From positions 186,001 to 250,000 of the forward strand of contig NZ_QBKI01000004.1 of NCBI RefSeq assembly GCF_003054055.1: 64,000 nucleotides of DNA, read 5' to 3'. The notes beneath the pieces are model-generated. The model was given only the letters and a program-made list of their open reading frames with translations. It did no database searches and was not told the DNA's origin. The stretch comes from Pontibacter mucosus (GTDB lineage: Bacteria; Bacteroidota; Bacteroidia; Cytophagales; Hymenobacteraceae). How positions within the stretch are numbered: position 1 is the first letter of the stretch; each line of letters begins with the position of its first letter. Both the position numbers and the translations under genes were made by a program. This document shows, in pieces, positions 18,479 through 27,230 of this stretch.

Positions 18479-18787
18479 ATGCCTTACTCCCCTGCCCTGC
18501 TTGCAGGTACCACCAACCACCTGCAGCGTATTTTTGACGTGGAAAACCTGCCAGCCACCAACCTGGAGGCGCTGGAGTTTAAGCTCGCGCACATCGTGCA
18601 GCAACTTCTGCGCAACGACTTCAGCCGGCTGCTGCACATCCTCTACCGCATCGACGTGGACGAGCAAAAGGTAAAAGAGGCCATGATTGACGCCGACGAG
18701 GAAATCATTGCCACCCGCATTGCCCGCCTTATCATCAAAAGAGAAATACAAAAAGCCGAGATAAGACTGCGGTACAGCGGGCACTAA
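18479..18787 (+). CDS. Small conserved-looking hypothetical protein
   Basis: 103 residues from ATG 18479; upstream in-frame starts exist at 18464 (ATG) and 18440 (TTG). Mostly helical and soluble: LEALEFKLAHIVQQLLRNDFSRLLHILYRIDVDE, then IARLIIKREIQKAEIRLRYSG. No domain recognised. Codon use is like its neighbours and a terminator follows closely, so it looks like a real gene. I chose 18479 because the upstream codons run into the TTTATACTT-rich repeat. Confidence 0.6.
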   Translation: MPYSPALLAGTTNHLQRIFDVENLPATNLEALEFKLAHIVQQLLRNDFSRLLHILYRIDVDEQKVKEAMIDADEEIIATRIARLIIKREIQKAEIRLRYSGH

Positions 18788-18793
18788 AGCAAG

Positions 18794-18824
18794 AAAGGCA
18801 GGAAGCGTTGCGCCTCCTGCCTTT
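18794..18824. terminator. Bidirectional terminator before fbp
   Basis: 10-bp stem AAAGGCAGGA/TCCTGCCTTT with an 11-nt loop, between the convergent hypothetical gene and fbp. Confidence 0.75.
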
Positions 18825-18869
18825 GTGATGTTGTTAGTCAGATTACTAATTCCAGATGGGTGGGTTGGG

Positions 18870-19877
18870 TTAACTTACGGCTAGTTCAACTTTCAAAAAC
18901 TCCTCTGCCTTGTCTACCATCTCTGGCGAGCCGATAAACAGCGGGCAGCGCTCGTGTAGTTCGGTAGGTACCAGCTCCATAATGCGCTGCGAACCGTTAG
19001 TGGCCTTTCCGCCCGCCTGCTCTGCAATAAAGGCAAGCGCGTTGCACTCGTACATCAGGCGCAGCTTGCCGTTGGGAGCTTTGGCCGTGGCTGGGTAAAT
19101 GTAAATACCTCCTTTAATCAGGTTACGGTGGAAATCGCCTACCAGCGAGCCAATATAGCGCGCCGAGTACTCGTTTTCCTTGCAATACTGCACATACTGC
19201 TTCACGCCCTCCGGGAAAGAGTTGTAAGTGCCCTCGTTGATGGAGTAGATCTTGCCCGTTTTAGGAGTGCACATGTTAGGGTGCGACAGGAAAAACTCGC
19301 CCAGCGTGGGGTCGTAGGTGAAGCCGTTTACGCCTGCCCCGGTCGTATACACCAGCATGGTAGATGAGCCGTAGATAACGTAACCGGCTGCCACCTGGCG
19401 CGTGCCGCTCTGCAGGCAGTCCTCCATGGTGCCATCGCCGCCTTGATCGGAAATACGGCGGTAGATGGAGAAGATCGTGCCGATAGACACGTTCACGTCA
19501 ATGTTGGAGGAGCCGTCCAGCGGGTCGATGGCCACGATGTACTTGCCGCGGGTGTTGCCGGTCTGGATAACCTCGTCCTCCTCCTCCGAAATGATGGAGC
19601 ATACCTCACCGCCGTTGCGCAGGGCACGTATAAAGCGGATGTTCGCGATCACGTCCAGCTTCTGCTGGTCCTCGCCCTGCACATTTTGCTGGCCGTAGGC
19701 ACCAGTTACATCAAGCAAACCTGCGCGATTTATCTCGCGGTTTACGATCTTTGCAGCCAGGGCAATGTCGCGAAGCAACTGAGACAGCTCCCCCGTCGCG
19801 AAGGGGAAGTCCTCCTGCTTCCTCATAATAAACCTGTCGAGTGTCGTTCCGACAGGCAGTCCTAATTTTTCATTCAT
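18870..19877 (-). CDS. fbp: Class I fructose-1,6-bisphosphatase
   Basis: 335 residues, the usual size. It has IISEEEDE (metal-binding Glu, ~95-102) and DPLDGSSN (118-125), the FBPase signature, with [21 protein letters not shown] near the C-terminus. It hydrolyses fructose 1,6-bisphosphate to fructose 6-phosphate in gluconeogenesis. It stands alone, behind a TAnnTTTG box and divergent from aspartate kinase. Confidence 0.97.
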   Translation of the reverse strand: MNEKLGLPVGTTLDRFIMRKQEDFPFATGELSQLLRDIALAAKIVNREINRAGLLDVTGAYGQQNVQGEDQQKLDVIANIRFIRALRNGGEVCSIISEEEDEVIQTGNTRGKYIVAIDPLDGSSNIDVNVSIGTIFSIYRRISDQGGDGTMEDCLQSGTRQVAAGYVIYGSSTMLVYTTGAGVNGFTYDPTLGEFFLSHPNMCTPKTGKIYSINEGTYNSFPEGVKQYVQYCKENEYSARYIGSLVGDFHRNLIKGGIYIYPATAKAPNGKLRLMYECNALAFIAEQAGGKATNGSQRIMELVPTELHERCPLFIGSPEMVDKAEEFLKVELAVS

Positions 19878-19909
19878 GTTGATAGGTTTTACTGATAGTA
19901 AGTAATTTA

Positions 19910-19917
19910 CAAAAATA
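19910..19917 (-). promoter_or_regulatory. -7 box (TATTTTTG) of fbp
   Basis: Exact TAnnTTTG on the minus strand about 33 nt before the fbp start codon. Confidence 0.45.
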
Positions 19918-19959
19918 TCATTTTTAGACTATATTCCGAGAGCCCTGCGTCTACGATAT

Positions 19960-21234
19960 ATGAATACAGAAAGGATTAAAGTATACAAGTTTGGCGGCGC
20001 TTCCGTTAAAGATGCCGCTGCGTTCCGCAACCTGGCCCGCATCATCCAAACCCAGGACGACGGGAGCCGGCTGCTGGTGGTTGTCTCTGCCATGGGCAAA
20101 ACCACCAACGCCCTGGAGGCGCTTCTCGGGCTGGCCTTCCGCCAGCAGGATTTTAGCGCAGAGCTGGAGCAGCTCAAAGCATACCATCTGCAGGTGCTGC
20201 AGGAGCTCTTTTCGGAGCAGGGGCACCCGGCACACGAACGGCTGGAGCACCTGTTCGATCTACTCCGCACCAGGCTCAGCGAAATCTCCCCGACCGATAA
20301 TTTTGATTGGGTATACGATCAAACAGTAAGTTTTGGCGAACTTTTTTCCGCCACCATTCTGCATTATTTCCTGGCCGAACAGGATGTTTACAACTCACTG
20401 ATAGACAGCAGGAAGTACATCCAAACCGACAATAACTGGCGCGAAGGGAAAGTAGATTGGGCCTGGACCGAGCGCCTGATCCGCCGCGACGTGCCGCAAC
20501 TGCTGCAGCAAGGGCTAGTGGTAACGCAGGGCTTCCTGGGCGGCACCAACAACGGCCATACCACCACGCTGGGCCGCGAGGGCTCCGACTTCAGCGCCGC
20601 CATCTTTGCCTTCTGCCTCGATGCCTCGGAAATGGTGATCTGGAAAGATGTGGCCGGCCTGCTCAACGCCGACCCCAAGCACTTCCCCGACACGGTGCGC
20701 TACCCGGAAATCTCCTATCAGGAGACAGTGGAGATGGCTTATTACGGAGCCTCGGTCATCCACCCCAAAACCATCAAGCCGCTCGCCAACAAGAAAATAC
20801 CGCTCTACGTGAAGTCGTTTCTGGACCCCGAGGGCGAGGGCACCAAGATCTGCGACTGCCGTTTTGAGGTACAGGCCCCGGCTTATATTATAAAAGAAAA
20901 CCAGTGCCTGGTGTCGTTTGGGGTGAAGGATTTTACCTTTATCTCGGAGAAGAACCTGGGCACCATATTTAACGCGCTCTCAGAGCTGCGCATCAAAATC
21001 AACCTGATGCAGAACTCGGCCATCTCCTTCTCCATCTGCACCGACTACAACCCTGAGCGCCTGGAGCGGCTGATGCAGACCCTGCAGGACCAGTTCGTGA
21101 TCCACTACAACACCCAGCTGCAGCTCTACACGGTTAAAAACTACAACGCGGAAAGTATAAAACGCATACAGGAGGGCAAGGAGGTGCTGCTGGAGCAGCG
21201 CACGCGTACTACTTTCCAGATCGTGTGCCGCTAG
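19960..21234 (+). CDS. Aspartate kinase (monofunctional)
   Basis: 424 residues: KFGGASVKD (10-18) ATP site, VVVSAMGKTTN, TQGFLGGTNNGHTTTLGREGSDFSAA, the catalytic aspartokinase signature, then C-terminal ACT-like domains (~300-424, SFGVKDFTFISEKNLGTIFNAL). It phosphorylates L-aspartate, the first step to lysine, threonine and methionine. ACT domains imply allosteric feedback by an end product. Not fused to homoserine dehydrogenase. Confidence 0.93.
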   Translation: MNTERIKVYKFGGASVKDAAAFRNLARIIQTQDDGSRLLVVVSAMGKTTNALEALLGLAFRQQDFSAELEQLKAYHLQVLQELFSEQGHPAHERLEHLFDLLRTRLSEISPTDNFDWVYDQTVSFGELFSATILHYFLAEQDVYNSLIDSRKYIQTDNNWREGKVDWAWTERLIRRDVPQLLQQGLVVTQGFLGGTNNGHTTTLGREGSDFSAAIFAFCLDASEMVIWKDVAGLLNADPKHFPDTVRYPEISYQETVEMAYYGASVIHPKTIKPLANKKIPLYVKSFLDPEGEGTKICDCRFEVQAPAYIIKENQCLVSFGVKDFTFISEKNLGTIFNALSELRIKINLMQNSAISFSICTDYNPERLERLMQTLQDQFVIHYNTQLQLYTVKNYNAESIKRIQEGKEVLLEQRTRTTFQIVCR

Positions 21235-21308
21235 TTTATACTTTGAGTGTTTCTATACTTGCCGCAAAAAGCTAACTTCATACGTCATAACCGAAACCTA
21301 TCACTACA

Positions 21309-22082
21309 ATGGAATTTATACTTGTAACCCCACAGGCGCAGCCGCACGTGGCGCTTATCCAACTCAACCGCCCCAAAGAACTGAATGCCCTGAACCTGCA
21401 GCTCATGGGCGAGCTGCGCGATGCCCTCAAGGCACTAGACGAGGACGATGCCGTTCGCGTGATCATCATCACGGGCAACGAGCGCGCCTTCGCCGCCGGA
21501 GCTGACATCAAGCAAATGGCCGGCAAAACCGCCATCGACATGCTCAACATCGATCAGTTCTCTACCTGGGATCAGATCCGCAAGACTAAGAAGCCGATCA
21601 TCGCGGCGGTTTCGGGTTTTGCCCTGGGTGGCGGCTGTGAACTGGCTATGACCTGCGACATGATTGTAGCCTCGGAGACAGCGCAATTCGGTCAGCCGGA
21701 GATCAAGATCGGCGTGATGCCCGGCGCCGGCGGCACGCAGCGCCTGACCAAAGCCATCGGAAAAGCCAAAGCCATGGAAATGGTGCTGACCAGCAGGTTT
21801 ATGAGCGCCGTAGAAGCCGAGAAGCACGGCCTCATTAACCGCGTGGTGCCAGTGGAGCTATACCTGGAGGAGGCTTTTAAACTGGCCTCCGAGATTGCGC
21901 AGATGTCGCCGGTGGCAGCCAAGCTAGCCAAGGAAGCCGTGAACCGCTCTTTCGAAACTAACCTGGACGAGGGTTTATACTTTGAGCGCAAGAACTTCTA
22001 CCTCTGCTTCGCCTCCGAAGACCAGACCGAAGGCATGAACGCCTTTGTGGAGAAACGCAAGCCGGAGTTTAAGGGAAGGTAG
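21309..22082 (+). CDS. Enoyl-CoA hydratase/isomerase family protein (crotonase)
   Basis: 257 residues, the typical crotonase length. Oxyanion-hole segments AAGADIKQM (62-70) and ALGGGCELAM (105-114). Both catalytic Glu are present (Glu111 in CELAM, Glu131 in QPEIKIG), which favours hydratase activity on enoyl-CoA in fatty-acid beta-oxidation or a related pathway. It stands alone 74 nt after aspartate kinase; a repeat block follows the stop codon directly. Confidence 0.92.
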   Translation: MEFILVTPQAQPHVALIQLNRPKELNALNLQLMGELRDALKALDEDDAVRVIIITGNERAFAAGADIKQMAGKTAIDMLNIDQFSTWDQIRKTKKPIIAAVSGFALGGGCELAMTCDMIVASETAQFGQPEIKIGVMPGAGGTQRLTKAIGKAKAMEMVLTSRFMSAVEAEKHGLINRVVPVELYLEEAFKLASEIAQMSPVAAKLAKEAVNRSFETNLDEGLYFERKNFYLCFASEDQTEGMNAFVEKRKPEFKGR

Positions 22083-22500
22083 TTTGGGAGTTAGAGAGTT
22101 GGGGAGTTTAGGAGTTGGGAAGTTAGAAGGTTAAAAAGTTAGAAAGTCATCCAACCACCCCTGACCCCTCCTTGTCCAAGGAGGGGAGCTTATTCTTACT
22201 GCTTCAGGCGTTGCCATCATTGCCCCGGCTTTTTACTTGTCATCCTGGGTGGATCTTGGTTGAAGGGAGGTTAAGCTGAAGCTGCATCACTTATACTTTA
22301 GCTGAAGTAGTAGCAGACTCCCCGCCTTGGCTAAGGAGGGGTTGGGGGTGGTTCGACCCGGAACTGCAGGAGTATACTCTTCCTACCGCAAGTTTAGCAA
22401 TGCGCAACTTGTGGTAGCTTTGGCTGCAGTTTGAAACTGCTTTGCTTTGAAAAAGCAAGGTTGCCACGGCTTTGGCTATACTTTATACTTTGGGTAAAAG
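22083..22500. repeat. Intergenic repeat block: GGGAGTTAGAGAGTT and CTCCTTG..CAAGGAG types
   Basis: 22083-22146 is low-complexity sequence of the GTTAGAGAGTTGGGGAGTT type, starting right after the preceding stop codon. Two CCTCCTT/AAGGAGG hairpin-like units with CCACCCCT or GGGGTGG edges follow near 22155-22195 and 22320-22350. No gene is supported. Confidence 0.7.
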
Positions 22501-22714
22501 GCTTTCATACTTCACCTCTGAAGTCTGTAGAAGTATAGATTGTTGGTGAAAACACCACCAATGGCGGGAAAAGGAGCAGGCCATACTTTAGCTATAGCGA
22601 ATCGAAGTATAGAGTGTCTGCTTATTTATACTTTTCTGCTCGCGCAGAAAGCAAGTTGCAAACTTGCCTCATGTACAGCCACATTTACGCTTCGCTAAAC
22701 TTGCGGCAGAAGTA
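22501..22714. repeat. Dispersed ~215-bp hairpin-rich repeat, copy 1
   Basis: Near-identical along its length to 58436-58657, in the same orientation. Shared parts in order: a GAAGTATAGATTGTTGGTG hairpin, a variable middle with AAGTATA words, a TTTCTGC/GCAGAAA hairpin, an abutting GCAAGTT/AACTTGC hairpin, and a closing CTAAACTTGCGGCAGAA. The first hairpin has one mismatch in this copy. Confidence 0.75.
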
Positions 22715-22733
22715 TAAACTCAGAAAGCACTAC

Positions 22734-22860
22734 CCACTTTCTAACTTTTTAACTTCCCAACTTTCTAACTAAAAAGACGCAAGGTATTGCGTCTCTACAA
22801 CTCCCCAACTCTCTAACTCCCAAACTCCTAAACTTTATTAACTCTTAACTTTTAACTCTT
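22734..22860. repeat. Low-complexity TTAACTCTCTAACT repeat with GACGCAA dyad
   Basis: Reverse orientation of the GGGAGTTAGAGAGTT family. It embeds a short dyad (AAGACGCAAG/TTGCGTCT, about 22773-22794) that recurs inverted at about 34388-34410 inside the same repeat type. Confidence 0.7.
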
Positions 22861-22872
22861 AACTATAAGCTC

Positions 22873-22880
22873 TATCTTTG
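22873..22880 (+). promoter_or_regulatory. -7 box (TATCTTTG) of the Fur/PerR-family gene
   Basis: Exact TAnnTTTG 38 nt before the start codon; the palindrome at 22893-22917 would lie just after the transcription start. Confidence 0.5.
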
Positions 22881-22892
22881 CAGGAACTTTTC

Positions 22893-22917
22893 CTAAGTAA
22901 GAAACATTCTTATCTAG
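22893..22917. promoter_or_regulatory. 25-bp palindrome, candidate autoregulatory operator
   Basis: TAAGAA, 3 nt, TTCTTA is a perfect core (22898-22912). With the flanks, 9 of 11 positions of each arm pair. It ends one base before the ATG of a Fur-family regulator and lies downstream of its -7 box, where bound repressor would block transcription. Confidence 0.5.
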
Positions 22918-22918
22918 T

Positions 22919-23386
22919 ATGCAGCACAACCAGACCCGAGACGAATTGCGACAACGCCTGCTGGAAGGTGGTTTGAAAGCCACACACCAGCGCATTGTGG
23001 TGTTCGAGGCAGTGATGGAGCTGCATGGGCACCATCCCACTCCCGAGGAAGTATACCAGCACCTGCGGCCCGCTAACCCAACTCTTTCACTAGGCACGGT
23101 TTACAAAACCCTGGACACCTTCGTAGAGACAGGCCTCATCAAACGAGCACTTTCGGAGAAAGGCGGCAAGCGCTACGATGCCAACACGCACGTGCACAAC
23201 CACATCTTCTGCAGCAAAACCAAAGAAATTGTAGATTTTGAGGATGAGGAGCTGGAGCAGCTGCTCACCGAGTTCTTCAGCAAACGAAAACTGGAAAACT
23301 TTGAGATTAAGGGCTTTTCGGTGCAGCTGACGGGGAATAAAGTGGAGCCCGATAAACAAATACGCATTTCAAGAGTTTCAAAATAG
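22919..23386 (+). CDS. Fur-family transcriptional regulator, PerR-like
   Basis: 155 residues: winged-helix domain (~10-85, THQRIVVFEAV, TLSLGTVYKTLDTFVETGLI), then the dimerisation/metal domain with RYDANTHVHNHIFC. Likely regulatory-metal ligands include Asp87, His93, His95 and Asp106; the Asp pattern favours a peroxide-sensing PerR. It has a single Cys (Cys98), so the usual Cys4 structural zinc site is absent. A peroxiredoxin gene follows 31 nt downstream, supporting a peroxide role. Likely represses itself and that gene through the palindrome before its start. Confidence 0.9.
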   Translation: MQHNQTRDELRQRLLEGGLKATHQRIVVFEAVMELHGHHPTPEEVYQHLRPANPTLSLGTVYKTLDTFVETGLIKRALSEKGGKRYDANTHVHNHIFCSKTKEIVDFEDEELEQLLTEFFSKRKLENFEIKGFSVQLTGNKVEPDKQIRISRVSK

Positions 23387-23417
23387 ATTATTCAAAACCC
23401 TAAAAACTAAATAACAC

Positions 23418-24047
23418 ATGGCAGTATTAGTTGGTAAAAAAGCACCTTCTTTTAAAGCAACAGCCGTTGAGAACGGAGAATTTGTAGAGAACTTCTCTCT
23501 GGAGCAGTACATTGGCAAGAAGCACGTAATTTTCTACTTCTACCCAATGGACTTCACGTTTGTGTGCCCAACAGAGATCATCGCCTTCCAGGACAGAATG
23601 GAAGAGTTTGAGCGCAAGAACGTAGCCGTAGTAGGCTGCTCTACTGACACGCATTTCTCTCACTTCGCATGGCTGAACACACCACGCAACCAGGGTGGTA
23701 TCGAGGGTGTAAACTACCCACTTGTAGCAGATGCTTCTAAAACTATCGCGCAGAACTACGACGTGCTGGCTGGTCACTACGACTACAACGAAGAAGGCGA
23801 AGCAGTATTTGTAGGTGAGCCGGTTGCTTACCGCGGTCTGTTCCTGATCGACAAAGAAGGCGTAGTTCGTCACCAGGTTGTAAACGACCTGCCGCTTGGC
23901 CGCTCAATCGACGAGGCTCTGCGTATGGTAGACGCCCTGCAGTATTTCGAAGAGAAAGGCGAAGTTTGCCCGGCCAACTGGTCTGAAGGCAAAGAAGGTA
24001 TGCAGGCTACCAAAGAAGGTGTTTCTAACTACCTTGCAAAGCACTAA
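23418..24047 (+). CDS. 2-Cys peroxiredoxin (AhpC/Prx type)
   Basis: 209 residues. Peroxidatic Cys50 in DFTFVCPTE and resolving Cys184 in GEVCPANW make it a typical 2-Cys peroxiredoxin reducing H2O2 and alkyl hydroperoxides in the cytoplasm. Codon use looks like that of a highly expressed gene. It lies 31 nt after the PerR-like gene and ends at a very strong terminator, so the two are probably cotranscribed. Confidence 0.95.
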   Translation: MAVLVGKKAPSFKATAVENGEFVENFSLEQYIGKKHVIFYFYPMDFTFVCPTEIIAFQDRMEEFERKNVAVVGCSTDTHFSHFAWLNTPRNQGGIEGVNYPLVADASKTIAQNYDVLAGHYDYNEEGEAVFVGEPVAYRGLFLIDKEGVVRHQVVNDLPLGRSIDEALRMVDALQYFEEKGEVCPANWSEGKEGMQATKEGVSNYLAKH

Positions 24048-24070
24048 GCTTTAAGTAACTTATTGATAGA

Positions 24071-24098
24071 AAAGCCCCGGCGATTGCCGGGGCTTTTT
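24071..24098 (+). terminator. Strong terminator after the peroxiredoxin gene
   Basis: 11-bp stem AAAGCCCCGGC/GCCGGGGCTTT, 4-nt loop and a T run, followed by a TTTATACTT word. Confidence 0.93.
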
Positions 24099-24123
24099 GT
24101 TTTTATACTTTGTCTTGGCCGGT

Positions 24124-25038
24124 TTACTGCTTCAGCCACAGGGCACCGTTCTTGGAAGTATACTTCCCAATTTTGCCTTGCGCGTGCAGGTTCTGCAGGT
24201 ATACTTCGGCCTCGCCGGTTTTCATACCAGAGATAACGGCAAACTCCTTGGTGGTAAGTGTGCTATACTTAGCAAAAACCGAAGTATAGGCTGTTTCATA
24301 CACCTGCTTTTTTGCCTCCGGGTGCAGCTGCAGCAGCGCCTGCTCATACTGCTCGTAAGGGCGGGAGCCGTATACCAGCACGCGGTTATCATTCTGATCA
24401 GATACAAAGATGGTCGGGAAGCCGCGCACGCCCAACTGACGCGCCAGCGCCAGATCTTCTTGGAACAGCGTTACTGCCTTGCCTTCAAAATCAGACTTCA
24501 GCTGCGCCACATCCAGGCCAGTCTGCTCGGCGGCCAGCGCCAGGTTTTCCCAGCGGGCAATGTTTTTCTTCTCCAGGAAGATCATCTCCTTTATCCTTCT
24601 CAGGAACTTCACGGCCTTGTCCTCGCCCTGCAACTGAGCTGCCTTAAAGGCGATGGAAGGCGGGTAAGAGGATGGCAGCGGGTCTTCCAGCCACAGGTCG
24701 CCGTCTATTGGCATTTCGTAGTAGGCGCCGGCCTCTTCCCAGTGCTGGGCTACGCTGGCAGGTCCGTTTACGTCGCGGCCGCCGTAGGCTTCCCAGCTTG
24801 GCAGCAAGCCGCCCATGCGGTACTCTACTTCAAAGTATGGGCCGTACTCCAGCGCCAGTTTCTTCAGTTGCGGATCGATACCCCAGCACGAGGAACAGAT
24901 CGGGTCGGTAAAGTATAGCAGCTTGATCGGCTTCTGCGCAGCGGCAATGTTAGTTTCTTCTGTGGTTTCCTGTGCTACCGGCATTTCGCAAACGCCAGTC
25001 TCCATATCGCAGTGCATGATTGTTGGTTTTGTCTCCAT
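24124..25038 (-). CDS. DsbA-family thioredoxin-fold protein (FrnE/SpxH-like)
   Basis: 304 residues. FTDPICSSCWG gives a redox CxxC (Cys48, Cys51) with an inserted helical domain, and GVRGFPTIFV supplies the cis-Pro loop. No signal peptide, so cytoplasmic, as for FrnE- or YjbH/SpxH-type proteins. The last ~60 residues (TLTTKEFAVISGMKTGEAEVYLQNLHAQGKIGKY) look like a winged-helix extension, which is unusual. Divergent from a redox-type HxlR regulator. The role in disulfide handling is inferred. Confidence 0.8.
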   Translation of the reverse strand: METKPTIMHCDMETGVCEMPVAQETTEETNIAAAQKPIKLLYFTDPICSSCWGIDPQLKKLALEYGPYFEVEYRMGGLLPSWEAYGGRDVNGPASVAQHWEEAGAYYEMPIDGDLWLEDPLPSSYPPSIAFKAAQLQGEDKAVKFLRRIKEMIFLEKKNIARWENLALAAEQTGLDVAQLKSDFEGKAVTLFQEDLALARQLGVRGFPTIFVSDQNDNRVLVYGSRPYEQYEQALLQLHPEAKKQVYETAYTSVFAKYSTLTTKEFAVISGMKTGEAEVYLQNLHAQGKIGKYTSKNGALWLKQ

Positions 25039-25162
25039 GGTCTTCTTATCTTGGTTAAACTTTGTATAAGGCGGCCTGTTAGCTTAGTAACCAACCGGCC
25101 GTGCTGAACTTCTTTTACAAAGGTCGGCCTATACTTTAGGAGAGTCAATTAGTCAAAAAAAC

Positions 25163-25477
25163 ATGACTACCAACAATTTTTCGCAGGAGGAGGCAAGCTG
25201 CCCCGCCGAGGGCATTCTGAAGCAGTTATCGGGAAAGTGGAAGCCGCAGATTTTCCGGCTGGCGCTGGACGGGCCGGTGCGGTTTAATGGTTTGCTGCGC
25301 CAGTTGCCGGGCTCTAATAAGCAGTCGGTGGCGACGGCGCTGAAAGAGATGGAGGAAGCTGATATCCTGGTGAAGACCGTGGTACAGGAAAAACCGCTGC
25401 ACATAGAGTATACTTTGTCGGAGAGAGGGCAGGCGATGGTGACGGTGTTCCGAAGTATGGAAGGGTTCCTGAGCTAA
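25163..25477 (+). CDS. HxlR-family transcriptional regulator
   Basis: 104 residues, a single winged helix (CPAEGILKQLSGKWKPQIFRLAL, RFNGLLRQLPGSNKQSVATALKEMEEADIL). Cys13 lies where redox-sensing HxlR proteins (YodB, HypR) carry their sensor Cys. It is divergent from the DsbA-like gene over 124 nt and probably regulates it, in response to electrophile or thiol stress. No operator was pinned down. Confidence 0.9.
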   Translation: MTTNNFSQEEASCPAEGILKQLSGKWKPQIFRLALDGPVRFNGLLRQLPGSNKQSVATALKEMEEADILVKTVVQEKPLHIEYTLSERGQAMVTVFRSMEGFLS

Positions 25478-25480
25478 GGC

Positions 25481-25855
25481 TTAGACCAGCTTGACCAGCC
25501 ACATCCCGGCAAAGGTTGCCAGCAGGCCCAACACCACGCTGGCCAGGATGTAAAGTATAGCCTGCCCGTACTGCTCTGCCTGCAGCAAGTAAACCGACTC
25601 CATCGAGAAAGACGAGAAAGTGGTAAACCCACCCAGGATACCGGTAACCAGGAAGGGCCGCCATTCCGGTGCCAGCGTTCCCCTGGACAAGACAGCCACA
25701 ATGAGCCCGATAAGAAAGCAGCCCAGTATATTTACCCCCAGCGTACCGAATGGAAACGCAGCGCCAGACCGTGTCTGGATAAGCAACGAGAGCAGGTAGC
25801 GCGCCACACCGCCCACAAAACTGCCTATCCCTACCGCTAAAAGTATCTTCATCAA
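25481..25855 (-). CDS. crcB: Fluoride channel CrcB/FluC
   Basis: 124 residues, four membrane segments, with GTLGVNILGCFLIG (Asn42) and GGFTTFSSFSME, the Phe-box/polar-track motifs of fluoride channels. It works as a dual-topology dimer exporting F-. No fluoride riboswitch was recognised upstream; only the terminator of the preceding gene lies there. Convergent with the HxlR gene, with 3 nt between their ends. Confidence 0.93.
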   Translation of the reverse strand: MMKILLAVGIGSFVGGVARYLLSLLIQTRSGAAFPFGTLGVNILGCFLIGLIVAVLSRGTLAPEWRPFLVTGILGGFTTFSSFSMESVYLLQAEQYGQAILYILASVVLGLLATFAGMWLVKLV

Positions 25856-25899
25856 AATTTATACCTGCTCTAAGGCAGTAAATGGTACAGTGAAAGTAT

Positions 25900-25936
25900 A
25901 AAAACCACTCCTAGCCTCTTCAGGGGTCAGGAGTGG
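25900..25936 (-). terminator. Terminator of the VOC-family gene
   Basis: 8-bp stem (25905-25912 with 25929-25936) with extra inner pairing. On the minus strand it is followed by TTTTT. Confidence 0.75.
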
Positions 25937-25956
25937 GTAAATCGCAAATGAGTTGC

Positions 25957-26388
25957 TTAATATTTCTGCTCGTAGTCGTAGTTTACCATCCACTGGATGC
26001 CGAACTTATCGGTGAACATGCCGAACAGCGCGCCCCAGAAAGTTTTGTTCAGCGGCATCGTTACCTTGCCACCTTCCGATAATCCATCGAACAGACGCTT
26101 GGCCTCTTCCTCATTCTCGGCGTTGATGGAGATGGAGAAATTGTTGCCCATTACGGTGGCATGTCCGAACGCCTCGGATGAGTCGCTGCCCATCAATGTA
26201 GTCTCCTTGCTGATAGGCAGGGAAATGTGCATGATTTTGTTTCCTTCTGATTCCGGAATCGGGTTCTCGGAAGGCATGTCTTTAAAACGGCCTACATACG
26301 GAAAATCGCCGCCGAATACGGATTTGTAGAAGTTGAAAGCTTCTTCGCAGTTACCTGTAAAGGTGAGGTAAGGACTGATGGATGCCAT
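25957..26388 (-). CDS. VOC-family protein (PhnB-like)
   Basis: 143 residues with the paired beta-alpha-beta-beta-beta fold of glyoxalase/bleomycin-resistance proteins. ISPYLTFTGNCEEAFNFYKSVFGG and FWGALFGMFTDKFGIQWMVNY are typical of the PhnB-like (DUF1338-unrelated) branch. Enzyme activity unknown. Ends at its own terminator. Confidence 0.88.
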   Translation of the reverse strand: MASISPYLTFTGNCEEAFNFYKSVFGGDFPYVGRFKDMPSENPIPESEGNKIMHISLPISKETTLMGSDSSEAFGHATVMGNNFSISINAENEEEAKRLFDGLSEGGKVTMPLNKTFWGALFGMFTDKFGIQWMVNYDYEQKY

Positions 26389-26603
26389 GGTATAGGTTAG
26401 TTAAGTAGTGATGAAGCTAAATAAAGAGCCGAGGAATACTTTAGTGACGGATAAACCTGCACAGCCAGCATTTAAGAAACATATAGCTCTTGTCAAATAT
26501 AAGATAATTATCCCATTTGCCGCCAGGCACGAGGCTTTGCATTTAAAGGCATGCAAGTATAAAAGGAGGCGAAAGGCTAGGGCTAACCCGGGAAGGTGCC
26601 GGC

Positions 26604-27230
26604 CTATACTTTCTGCAACAGGATGGTCAGGATGCGCGGGATGCCGGTGCGGTCGTTGTTGTCGAAGTACTCGTTTACATCCACCAGCTTTAGGCCGTGT
26701 CGCCGGGCAGCCTGCACAAAATCGGATACGTGGTGGGTGTAGCACTCCACCTCCTGCCTCCCCTCCTCCGTGTCGAAGCGGGCCTTGGTGCCGCTGTATT
26801 GCTTAAAGGGATGCAACTCGCCGATGTACACGTACCCGCCGTGGTTCAACGCGAGGGCCGCCTGCTTAAAGGTATGCTCCAGGTCCGCGATGTGCTCCAG
26901 CACCAGGCTAAAGCTCACTAAATCATATGGCTGCGCGACAAAACTCCAGTTTTGGGTGATGTCGGCAAGTATAAAATCGGCCTTGTTGGAGCTTACTTTC
27001 TTTCTGGCCCGCTCCAGCATCTGCTCCGACAAATCCACAGCCGTGACCTGCAGCGCCCTTCGCACCAGCCATTCGGTGTTTTTGCCTGTACCGCAGCCAA
27101 TTTCCAGACATCTATCAAAAGCTATACTTCCCAATGTAGCGCGCAGGGCCATCGCCTCCAGGTCGCGGGTGCGGTTCTTGTTCGTGTCGTATTGCGGGGC
27201 CCAACGGTTGTAGGCTTCTTCTATGCTCAT
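26604..27230 (-). CDS. Class I SAM-dependent methyltransferase
   Basis: 208 residues, Methyltransf_11/25 type. SAM site CLEIGCGTGKNTEWL, then VTAVDLSEQML and ADITQNW, ending in a beta-strand. Substrate unknown. Its start codon overlaps the stop of the upstream acetyltransferase gene (4-nt overlap), so the two are translationally coupled. Confidence 0.88.
   Translation of the reverse strand: MSIEEAYNRWAPQYDTNKNRTRDLEAMALRATLGSIAFDRCLEIGCGTGKNTEWLVRRALQVTAVDLSEQMLERARKKVSSNKADFILADITQNWSFVAQPYDLVSFSLVLEHIADLEHTFKQAALALNHGGYVYIGELHPFKQYSGTKARFDTEEGRQEVECYTHHVSDFVQAARRHGLKLVDVNEYFDNNDRTGIPRILTILLQKV

Noticed and set aside
22083-22146. GTTAGAGAGTT-type direct repeats as a CRISPR array
   Set aside because: Units are short and imperfect, with no equal-length unique spacers and no cas genes nearby; the same text recurs singly at many gene ends.
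25856-25956. Fluoride riboswitch before crcB
   Set aside because: The only structure seen is the terminator of the upstream VOC gene; the conserved fluoride aptamer pattern was not found.
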